Below, one piece after another: positions 1 through 5,040 of a stretch of DNA of 6,259 bases (position 1 is the first letter of the stretch; each line of letters starts with the position of its first letter). This DNA is from Candidatus Sordicultor fermentans. Lineage in GTDB: Bacteria > Atribacterota > Atribacteria > Atribacterales > Caldatribacteriaceae. A program made the translations under genes and the position numbers. The notes beneath the pieces were generated by a model. The model was not told the origin of the DNA. It saw nothing but the letters and a program-made list of their open reading frames with translations, and did no database searches. The DNA is taken from the NCBI GenBank assembly GCA_002385475.1, contig DGDO01000060.1:1-6259 (forward strand), given 5' to 3'.

Positions 1-19
1 AGATGTGTATAAGAGACAG
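1..19. other. Nextera (Tn5 mosaic-end) sequencing adapter, not genomic
   Basis: The first 19 bases AGATGTGTATAAGAGACAG are identical to the Tn5 transposase mosaic-end adapter used in Nextera libraries. They interrupt the second dehydrogenase gene just after its GIC motif, so they are library sequence left at the contig edge and not a transposon in the organism. Confidence 0.97.
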
Positions 20-156
20 CTACTACAGATACCACAGGCTTTAGTTTCCACTAAAACCTCATCTTCTTCTAAAGGAGGAATGAGGACTGTCTCCATCTTT
101 ACCGTTTTTCTATCATAGTATTTTAGAGCTTTTGTAAGCCCTGCTTCCGGGCTCAT
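20..156 (-). CDS. Second zinc-dependent medium-chain dehydrogenase, N-terminal fragment
   Basis: Partial gene of which only about 45 codons are real sequence. The protein begins MSPEAGLTKALKYYDRK, continues with IPPLEEDEVLVETKACGICSS and is then cut. The stretch EVLVETKACGIC matches the N-terminal GroES-like domain of medium-chain alcohol dehydrogenases, with C44 as the first catalytic zinc ligand. After S45 the reading runs into the sequencing adapter, so the apparent residues CLLYTS are artificial. Start: ATG at 154-156, directly after the TAA of the cupin gene, with TAGGAG (165-170) eight bases before. It is a paralogue, not a copy, of the first dehydrogenase of this operon: the N-termini differ clearly. 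It would oxidise or reduce another alcohol group in the same pathway; substrate and cofactor unknown. Confidence 0.82.
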
Positions 157-564
157 TTATAATACTCCTATAGATTTTAAATGCTCCTTGTTGGCAATAA
201 CACAAAGAAAGGCAAATATCTCTTCTTGCTGATTTATAAATTGATGGACCTCATCTGGAGGAATATAAATAACATCTCCCGGAGACACTTCTTTTCTCTC
301 TTCTCCCAGAATTACGGTCCCTTTCCCTCGTAGAATGAAAACACCGTGGTCATGTCGATGACGGTCTAAAACTGTCTGACCTCCTGGCTCTACTTCAAAA
401 TAACGAATAGCAAAATAAGGAGCTCCCTCTTCTCTGCCAATAAGCCACCGCACACTTACTCCTCGCGCTCCCCTAGGATCAGAAGTGGAGGGATAATCTT
501 TTTTAGCTACCCCCTGCCAATTCCACTCTCCATCGGACTCTTCCAATTTATGTATTATTCCCAT
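157..564 (-). CDS. Small single-domain cupin protein
   Basis: A 135-residue protein with one cupin barrel. Motif one is the segment GG--VLDRHRHDHGVFILRGKG around 61-82, with possible metal ligands H69, H71 and H73. The usual glutamate of the motif is not at its normal spacing; D72 may stand in. Motif two is GDVIYIPPDEVHQFIN (96-111) with H107 as the last ligand. The first 50 residues are a less conserved lead-in with several tryptophans. Start: ATG at 562-564 with AGGTGG (572-577) seven bases before. The gene lies 19 bases after E1 beta and its TAA stop touches the ATG of the next gene, so it is an internal operon member. Its function is not known: cupins of this size include sugar isomerases, epimerases, dioxygenases and plain ligand-binding proteins. 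A role on the same sugar-derived intermediate is inferred from position only. Confidence 0.85.
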   Translation of the reverse strand: MGIIHKLEESDGEWNWQGVAKKDYPSTSDPRGARGVSVRWLIGREEGAPYFAIRYFEVEPGGQTVLDRHRHDHGVFILRGKGTVILGEERKEVSPGDVIYIPPDEVHQFINQQEEIFAFLCVIANKEHLKSIGVL

Positions 565-583
565 TGTATCACCACCTTGTCTT

Positions 584-1564
584 TTACCTCACCAACTTTT
601 TAATTTCCCGGACAATATCTTCGACCTGAGGAACTATCTTCCGCTCCAGATTAGGATTATAAGGAGGAGGCATCTCCTCTCCTCCCAAGCGAACAACTGG
701 AGCGTCCAGATAATCAAACAACTCCTCACCCACCCAGGAAGATATCTCTGCTCCAAAGCCTCCAAACCGAGGAGGCTCATAAACCACTATTACCCGATTG
801 GTTTTTTTAACTGAACTAGCAATAGTCTCGGTATCCAGAGGTCTCAAGCTTCTTATATCTATCACTTCCACATCAATTCCTTCCCCAGCTAATATTTGAG
901 ATGCCTCAAGTACACGGGGAATCATAATGGAATAGCCAATCACCGTTATATCTTTTCCTTCTTTTTTAACATCTGCCTTTCCTATGGGGATGTAGTATTC
1001 TTCTTCAGGAACTTGACCTTTAGTTTTATATAAGAGCTTATGTTCCACAAACACCAGCGGATTATCATCTCTTATTGCGCTCTTTAATAAACCTTTAGCA
1101 TCATAAGGGGTAGATGGAGCTACCACTTTTAGCCCTGGAATATGGGTAAACCAAGATTCCAAACTTCCTGAGTGGTGTCCAGCTGCTCCAGTTCCTGATC
1201 CTGCCGGAGAACGAACTACCATAGGAACCTTGGCTTTCCCACCAAACATAAAACGAATTTTAGCTGCCTGGTTTACCAGTTGATCTGAACCAATAGTCAT
1301 AAAATCGAAAAACATAATCTCAGCTACCGGACGCATTCCCACAAGCGCTGCTCCAACTGCTCCTCCAATGATGGCAATTTCTGAGATAGGAGTATCGATA
1401 ACTCTCTCCGGGCCAAACTCCTCAATTAGTCCTTGAGTTACTCCAAAAGCTCCTCCGTATACTCCTATATCTTCCCCCAAAAGAAAGACTTGAGAATCTT
1501 TTTTCATTTCCTCTCGCATAGCTTCCCGTAGAGCTTCGGCATAAGTAATTTCTCTACTAGGCAT
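584..1564 (-). CDS. acoB: Thiamin diphosphate-dependent E1 component, beta subunit (acetoin/pyruvate dehydrogenase type)
   Basis: A 326-residue beta subunit of normal length with a pyrimidine-binding transketolase-like domain (about 4-178) and a C-terminal transketolase domain (about 195-317). Visible landmarks are LLGEDIGVYGGAFGVT (28-43), E62 in TPISE (the glutamate that activates the thiamin ring), G-GHHSGSLESWFTHIPGLK (127-146) with H130 and H131, and EHKLLY (174-179). The last, and GLLKSAIRDDNPLVF before it, are like AcoB of acetoin dehydrogenase. The closing region has VYEPPRFGGFGAEI and the MPPPYNPNLE stretch usual in E1 beta subunits. Start: ATG at 1562-1564 inside the end of the alpha gene, with GAGGAG (1573-1578) eight bases before. 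It stops 19 bases before the cupin gene. Protein works only with the alpha subunit in the cytoplasm. Substrate not determined. Confidence 0.9.
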   Translation of the reverse strand: MPSREITYAEALREAMREEMKKDSQVFLLGEDIGVYGGAFGVTQGLIEEFGPERVIDTPISEIAIIGGAVGAALVGMRPVAEIMFFDFMTIGSDQLVNQAAKIRFMFGGKAKVPMVVRSPAGSGTGAAGHHSGSLESWFTHIPGLKVVAPSTPYDAKGLLKSAIRDDNPLVFVEHKLLYKTKGQVPEEEYYIPIGKADVKKEGKDITVIGYSIMIPRVLEASQILAGEGIDVEVIDIRSLRPLDTETIASSVKKTNRVIVVYEPPRFGGFGAEISSWVGEELFDYLDAPVVRLGGEEMPPPYNPNLERKIVPQVEDIVREIKKLVR

Positions 1565-2510
1565 AAACCAGTCTCCTCGCTTCTTCTAAAGTAGGTTCGG
1601 GACTTTTCAGAGCAAACTCTATCGCTTCTTCTATCTCCCTTTCCACCTGCTTTTTAATGTTTTCCAGTTCTTCGTCTTTTACTTTTTCTTCTCGAAGGTA
1701 TTTCTCCAAAAATTTAATAGGATCTCTATTCATCCATTCTCGAACCTCCTCTTTCGTCCGATAAGCCTGCCGATCGCTTTTGGAATGTCCTTTCCAGCGA
1801 TAAGTTCGAGCCTCTATAAAGGTTGGACCTTCTCCCTGACGGGCTCTTTCCACCGCTACTTTAGTAGTTTCATACACTTCCAGTACATTATTCCCATCAA
1901 TACTCACTCCAGGAATCCCGTACCCTTTAGCTCGCTCAGCAATATCAGGAAGAGCGAAAGCTTTTTTCACTGAGAAACTCATAGCATACATATTATTTTC
2001 GCAAACAAACACTACAGGAAGACGGAAAATAGCTGCCATATTAACTGACTCATGAAAGGCTCCAGTATTAGCCGCTCCATCGCCAAAAAAGCAAAGAACT
2101 ACTTTATCGTTTTTCTGCAATTTGCATCCCAGAGCAGCACCTGTGGCAATAGGTATCCCCGAACCTACAATTCCGGTGGCCCCTAGGTTTCCCTTTTCCA
2201 CATCAGCGATATGCATTGATCCCCCTAATCCACGGCAGTATCCAGTATCCTTAGCCAATAATTCTGCCATCATCCGTTTTATATCAGCACCTTTAGCTAT
2301 ACAATGTCCATGACCCCGATGGGTAGAGGTAATATAGTCATCTGTTCTAAGAGCAGAACAAGCCCCTACCGCCACCGCTTCTTCTCCCACATAGAGGTGA
2401 AAGGTGCCCCAAATTTTCCCTTCCATGTAAAGCTCTTCAGCCCGTTCTTCAAAAACACGAATAAGGTACATCTTTCTATACATTTCTAACTTGTCTTCTA
2501 AAGCAAGCAC
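1557..2510 (-). CDS. acoA: Thiamin diphosphate-dependent E1 component, alpha subunit (acetoin/pyruvate dehydrogenase type)
   Basis: Alpha subunit of a heterotetrameric 2-oxo-acid or acetoin dehydrogenase E1; 317 residues from the GTG start, the usual length. Numbering from there, the thiamin diphosphate/magnesium motif is GDG (143-145) to NN (172-173). THRGHGH (63-69) holds active-site histidines, and GLGGSMHIAD (94-103) is a family signature. The loop YRWKGHSKSDRQAYRT around 237-252 resembles AcoA of acetoin dehydrogenase more than pyruvate or branched-chain E1. The gene ends LVYA-TAG and overlaps the beta gene by eight bases, which implies coupled translation in equal amounts. An alternative TTG start at 2528 would add six residues. 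Together with the beta subunit it would cleave an alpha-hydroxyketone, diketone or 2-oxo acid and pass the acyl group to an E2 lipoyl protein, which is not in the window. The acetoin-type assignment is from remembered family patterns; plain pyruvate E1 remains possible. Confidence 0.88.
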   Translation of the reverse strand: MLALEDKLEMYRKMYLIRVFEERAEELYMEGKIWGTFHLYVGEEAVAVGACSALRTDDYITSTHRGHGHCIAKGADIKRMMAELLAKDTGYCRGLGGSMHIADVEKGNLGATGIVGSGIPIATGAALGCKLQKNDKVVLCFFGDGAANTGAFHESVNMAAIFRLPVVFVCENNMYAMSFSVKKAFALPDIAERAKGYGIPGVSIDGNNVLEVYETTKVAVERARQGEGPTFIEARTYRWKGHSKSDRQAYRTKEEVREWMNRDPIKFLEKYLREEKVKDEELENIKKQVEREIEEAIEFALKSPEPTLEEARRLVYA

Positions 2511-2518
2511 TCCATCAT

Positions 2519-2524
2519 CTCCTC
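2519..2524 (-). promoter_or_regulatory. Ribosome-binding site that decides the E1 alpha start
   Basis: GAGGAG begins directly after the TGA stop of the dehydrogenase gene and lies eight bases before a GTG codon at 2508-2510. The longer frame would have to start at TTG (2526-2528), which overlaps the upstream stop codon and has no such site in front of it. Confidence 0.7.
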
Positions 2525-3544
2525 TCAAGGCATAAGAATAACTTTTATAGCCTTTCTACTCTGAGTAAGCTCAAACCCCTCTTGCCATCGGGAAAGAGGT
2601 AAAACATGAGTAATAATCTTTTTCAAAGGAATATTAACTTTCTCTAACAGACTAATCGCTTTTTCCCAGCTGGAAGTAGTTTGAGTACGGGAACCAGTAA
2701 CCTCGAGTTCTCGAGAAAAAAGATACTGGTCAAAATCAACAGTCACTGGCCGGTGAAGAATGCCCATCTGAATATATCGGCCTCTTTTTCTTAAAAGCTC
2801 CAACCCTAAAGATACAGCCGACAATGCTCCTGAGCACTCAAACACCACATCGACCCCATAAGGGTCTATTTCCTGCAAGACTATCTTCCCCACATTTACC
2901 TCATCCAAATTAAGAGTGTCATCCACTCCCCCCTCTTTAGCCACTTGAAAGCGAAATTCATCTTCTCGTTTACCTACCAAAATAACCGAAGCCCCTCTGG
3001 TTTTTACTACCCAGCTTACTAAAATTCCCAATGGCCCAGGACCAAGAACAATCACTTTTTCTTTGCCTTCCAGCTCTGCTTGCTCTAAAACACCCCGAAC
3101 AGCACAAGCCAGGGGTTCGAGCACTGCCCCCTCTTCAAAGGATAGCTGCCGAGGTAGAAGGTGGACAGCAAACTCAGGAACCACAATATATTCAGCAAAA
3201 GATCCATTAGCCCCCGAGCCAATACCTTTTCTTTCTGGACACAGGTTAAAAAAGCCTTCTTGACAATAAGAGCACACTCCACAACGATAAATAGTGGTTT
3301 CAGATGTTACCCGATCGCCCACTTTTATTTTCTCTACCCCTTGTCCAATTTCTGCTACTTCTCCAGAAAACTCGTGCCCTAAAATGACCGGTGGTCGGAG
3401 AGAAGATATTCCACGGACATCAGTACCACAGATTCCCGCCGCTCGCACCCGGATTTTAACTTCTCCTCTCCCTGGCCGAGGTTCCTCTACCTCCCTCAAG
3501 CTAATGCTATCTTTTTCCCAATTTTCCTGTAATAGTGCTTGCAT
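2525..3544 (-). CDS. Zinc-dependent medium-chain dehydrogenase (sorbitol/iditol/threonine dehydrogenase-like)
   Basis: A complete 339-residue cytoplasmic medium-chain dehydrogenase. Catalytic zinc ligands are visible as C39 in GICGTD, H57-E58 in GHEFSG, and E143 in LEPLA, the glutamate typical of the sorbitol dehydrogenase branch. A structural zinc lobe is formed by C88, C91, C94 and C102. The nucleotide-binding fold has GPGPLG at 168-173. The second strand ends VILVGKRE, without an obvious acidic residue at its tip, so whether NAD or NADP is used cannot be read. It should oxidise a secondary alcohol of a polyol or sugar to a ketone, or the reverse. Start: ATG at 3542-3544 with GGAGG (3551-3555) six bases before. 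It is the first gene of the operon, directly followed by the E1 alpha gene. Butanediol dehydrogenase would be the alternative if the E1 is a true acetoin enzyme, but the sugar transporter and isomerase nearby favour a sugar or polyol. Confidence 0.9.
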   Translation of the reverse strand: MQALLQENWEKDSISLREVEEPRPGRGEVKIRVRAAGICGTDVRGISSLRPPVILGHEFSGEVAEIGQGVEKIKVGDRVTSETTIYRCGVCSYCQEGFFNLCPERKGIGSGANGSFAEYIVVPEFAVHLLPRQLSFEEGAVLEPLACAVRGVLEQAELEGKEKVIVLGPGPLGILVSWVVKTRGASVILVGKREDEFRFQVAKEGGVDDTLNLDEVNVGKIVLQEIDPYGVDVVFECSGALSAVSLGLELLRKRGRYIQMGILHRPVTVDFDQYLFSRELEVTGSRTQTTSSWEKAISLLEKVNIPLKKIITHVLPLSRWQEGFELTQSRKAIKVILMP

Positions 3545-3567
3545 ATCGCTCCTCCATTTTGGTCAAG

Positions 3568-3579
3568 TGCTCATGAGCA
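3568..3579. promoter_or_regulatory. Perfect 12-bp palindrome over the predicted transcription start; candidate operator
   Basis: TGCTCATGAGCA reads the same on both strands. It begins five bases after the -10 box of the operon promoter and covers the predicted +1, a classic place for a repressor to block transcription. No regulator gene is in the window and I do not match the sequence to a known operator with confidence. The flanking bases do not extend the symmetry. Confidence 0.5.
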
Positions 3580-3584
3580 TTTTT

Positions 3585-3613
3585 ATTTTAAGCTTTCTAA
3601 AATTCATTATCAA
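3585..3613 (-). promoter_or_regulatory. Predicted sigma-70-type promoter of the dehydrogenase-E1 operon
   Basis: On the minus strand TTGATA (3608-3613) and TAAAAT (3585-3590) are 17 bases apart, the ideal spacing, each close to consensus. The predicted transcript starts near 3578, about 34 bases before the first ATG. It would drive the dehydrogenase, both E1 subunits, the cupin and the second dehydrogenase. Confidence 0.65.
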
Positions 3614-3828
3614 AGGCAAGAAGTCCAGAAGTTTTCGCTCCTATGAACCTTGGATTTTTCCGGCAAAGAATCTTAAGCTAGGAAGAGAAGAACCAAATTG
3701 AAGTCTCCTTCTACACCCTTATGCAACTATAGAAACCTCTCACGCCCTTTGCCATTCATAACGGAGAAGTAACCAACTATCATCAGCTTAAAAATACTAA
3801 ACCGAACTACCTCTTCCTACCATAAAAA
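3614..3828. other. Non-coding spacer without a recognised gene
   Basis: Between the isomerase stop and the operon promoter I find only short open frames (the longest with an ATG on the minus strand is about 18 codons, near 3726-3782) and no clear intrinsic terminator for the isomerase gene. One imperfect inverted repeat at 3679-3713 (TAGGAAGAGA against TCTCCTTCTA on the plus strand, one mismatch, one possible G-U pair) could form a leader or 3'-end hairpin. No family was recognised. The unusual length compared with the rest of the locus suggests regulatory content or the remnant of something lost. Confidence 0.35.
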
Positions 3829-4812
3829 TTACTTAAAGAAAACTTTTCTCGCTAACTCATGAGCTTGAGCTGCATCCATTTTTTCTTGAGCCTTGTGAAG
3901 TGCATCTCGTTCTAAGCTTTTCAGCAATCGATAAAGATCTAAAGTATTCCGAGCACACAACTGAAGTGCTCTAACCGGATGGATACGATAAGGAAATATA
4001 TCAAAACCGAGATAGCCCTGATAACCAGATTTTTCGATATAATATAGAAACTCCAAGGTCTCATAGAGATTAGTGCTACCAGCAATAAGGTCATCATCCC
4101 ATTCTCGATAAGCATCATTAAAATGGACATTATAGAGAACTTTTTCCCGAGAAAGAATTGATACCACTTCTCCTGGGTTTTCTTTGGCCATGAGAGCATG
4201 GCCAAAATCTACTGTAACACCTAAGTTTTTCCGGTTTAGGGTTTTAATTAGGTAAAGAGCGCGAAAAGCATTTCCCACTAGAAGATACTGCCGGGGTTCT
4301 TTTAATTTATATTCTAAGGCAATCTTAACTTGAGAGCCATAATCGGCAATTTCTCCTAAAGACTCCAAAAGCAGATCCCATTCTACTCCATAATCCACTT
4401 GAAAAGGATAATCAAAACCATCTACTCCTAACCAAAGACCTACTGAATTACACTGGAACAAATCAGTTAAATCGATAACTTTCTTTGCAGCGTCTATTGC
4501 TTCTCTTCTAAGTTTAGGATCTCGGTGAGTTAAGGCTCCCAGCTGCCACTTAGGATGAGAGTGAGTGTTTAGATTTATACAGCTAACTTTCAAACCCTGG
4601 TCATCAAGCAGAGATTTGAAATCTTGAGGACTGATTTTTTCTAGTTCATCATCAAAAAACTCAATTGCTTCCACCTCTGGAACTTCCTTCACTCTTTTAA
4701 TACGTTCTTGAATACTAACAGGCTCTTCATACCCTTGAGGCAAAAACCGATCAGCTACTCCTCCCATACACCAAATACCTACTGAAAGCTTCAAATTTTC
4801 TTCTAAAGGCAT
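3829..4812 (-). CDS. Xylose isomerase-like TIM-barrel sugar isomerase (possible L-rhamnose/ketose isomerase)
   Basis: A 327-residue protein whose order of motifs follows the XylA-like TIM-barrel family: W14 in strand one, FFDDEL (52-57), a THSHP segment (83-87), W127 in GLWLG, ALEYK with E167 and K169, KEPRQ (171-175), VDFGH (201-205), VHFND (229-233), DDDL (239-242) and GFDIFPYR (269-276). By comparison with XylA from memory, E167, D202, H205, D239, D241 and D271 match metal ligands and K169 the catalytic lysine. Two positions differ: the ring-opening histidine is F53, and a metal-site aspartate is H230. Histidine at that last position is also what I recall in Pseudomonas stutzeri-type L-rhamnose isomerase. 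It therefore probably interconverts an aldose and a ketose in the cytoplasm with two divalent metals; a true D-xylose isomerase is unlikely. Start: ATG at 4810-4812 with AAAGGAG (4820-4826) seven bases before. It stands between a sugar transporter and a dehydrogenase operon and has its own promoter. Confidence 0.8.
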   Translation of the reverse strand: MPLEENLKLSVGIWCMGGVADRFLPQGYEEPVSIQERIKRVKEVPEVEAIEFFDDELEKISPQDFKSLLDDQGLKVSCINLNTHSHPKWQLGALTHRDPKLRREAIDAAKKVIDLTDLFQCNSVGLWLGVDGFDYPFQVDYGVEWDLLLESLGEIADYGSQVKIALEYKLKEPRQYLLVGNAFRALYLIKTLNRKNLGVTVDFGHALMAKENPGEVVSILSREKVLYNVHFNDAYREWDDDLIAGSTNLYETLEFLYYIEKSGYQGYLGFDIFPYRIHPVRALQLCARNTLDLYRLLKSLERDALHKAQEKMDAAQAHELARKVFFK

Positions 4813-4847
4813 TTTTGGTCTCCTTTCTTAAGCTAAATAAACTTCTA

Positions 4848-4865
4848 AGCTTTTGAGAAAAAGCT
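4848..4865. repeat. 7-bp inverted repeat in the isomerase gene leader
   Basis: AGCTTTT and AAAAGCT are separated by four bases. The site lies about 23 to 40 bases downstream of the predicted transcription start and about 36 bases before the start codon. It could be an RNA hairpin in the 5' leader or a regulator site. It is not followed by a U-run, so it is not an attenuator of the simple kind. The rest of the 214-bp spacer 4813-5026 holds no gene that I can see. Confidence 0.4.
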
Positions 4866-4894
4866 CACAAGAAAATTCACATAAACATAACTTT

Positions 4895-4922
4895 ATTTTA
4901 TAGCACTTAATTTTAAAGTCAA
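4895..4922 (-). promoter_or_regulatory. Predicted sigma-70-type promoter for the TIM-barrel isomerase gene
   Basis: On the minus strand TTGACT (4917-4922) and TAAAAT (4895-4900) are separated by 16 bases, each one base from the TTGACA/TATAAT consensus. The predicted start near 4888 gives a leader of about 75 bases before the ATG at 4812. This promoter lies between the transporter genes and the isomerase gene, so the isomerase can be expressed apart from the transporter. Confidence 0.6.
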
Positions 4923-4947
4923 TCCCCTTCGTTCAATTGTAGCGCCT

Positions 4948-4971
4948 CTATGATAAACGTCGCATAGTCGC
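4948..4971. repeat. Interrupted dyad and short direct repeat upstream of the isomerase promoter
   Basis: CTATG (4948-4952) and CATAG (4963-4967) form a 5-bp inverted repeat around ten bases. Overlapping it, GTCGC occurs twice at 4959-4963 and 4967-4971. This GC-richer patch sits 26 to 50 bases upstream of the predicted -35 box in an otherwise AT-rich spacer, a position used by activators. The arms are short, so chance is possible. Confidence 0.25.
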
Positions 4972-5012
4972 AAAAAATCAACCACCGTTAATAATAAACA
5001 CCTTTTTAAAAG

Positions 5013-5040
5013 CTACTAAACAATAATTATTGTTTAGTAG
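5013..5040 (-). terminator. Perfect 28-bp palindrome over the permease stop codon; possible weak terminator or operator
   Basis: The 28 bases are fully self-complementary: the arm CTACTAAACAAT, an AATT centre, and the exact reverse complement of the arm. The left arm encodes the last residues of the permease and its TAA stop (5027-5029). In the permease transcript it would form a 12-bp stem with a 4-base loop, followed by CTTTTAAAAAGG. Only three of the twelve pairs are G-C and the U-run is short, so it would be a weak intrinsic terminator at best. It could instead protect the 3' end of the transporter mRNA or bind a dimeric regulator. The palindrome is certain; its role is inferred. Confidence 0.45.

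Noticed and set aside
1..19. End of a Tn5-like transposon in the genome
   Set aside because: It matches the library adapter exactly, sits precisely at the contig edge and has no transposon sequence around it.
1785..2489. Plus-strand open frames of about 60 codons opposite E1 alpha
   Set aside because: They are shadows of a strongly conserved minus-strand gene and have no supporting signals.
584..2510. Split transketolase, or 1-deoxyxylulose-5-phosphate synthase halves
   Set aside because: The alpha motifs THRGHGH, GLGGSMHIAD and GHSKSD and the beta GHHSGSLESW region are those of E1 dehydrogenases.
3568..3590. Intrinsic terminator on the plus strand (palindrome followed by TTTTTATTTTA)
   Set aside because: There is no plus-strand gene to end here, and the T-rich stretch is the complement of the minus-strand -10 region.
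3294..3701. Plus-strand open frame of 135 codons
   Set aside because: It is antisense to the start of the zinc dehydrogenase, its protein is low-complexity and unlike any family I know, and it runs through the operon promoter.
4949..4965. Catabolite-responsive (cre-like) operator near ATGATAAACGTCGCAT
   Set aside because: The central CG is off by one base from the consensus and the two halves are not symmetrical around it.
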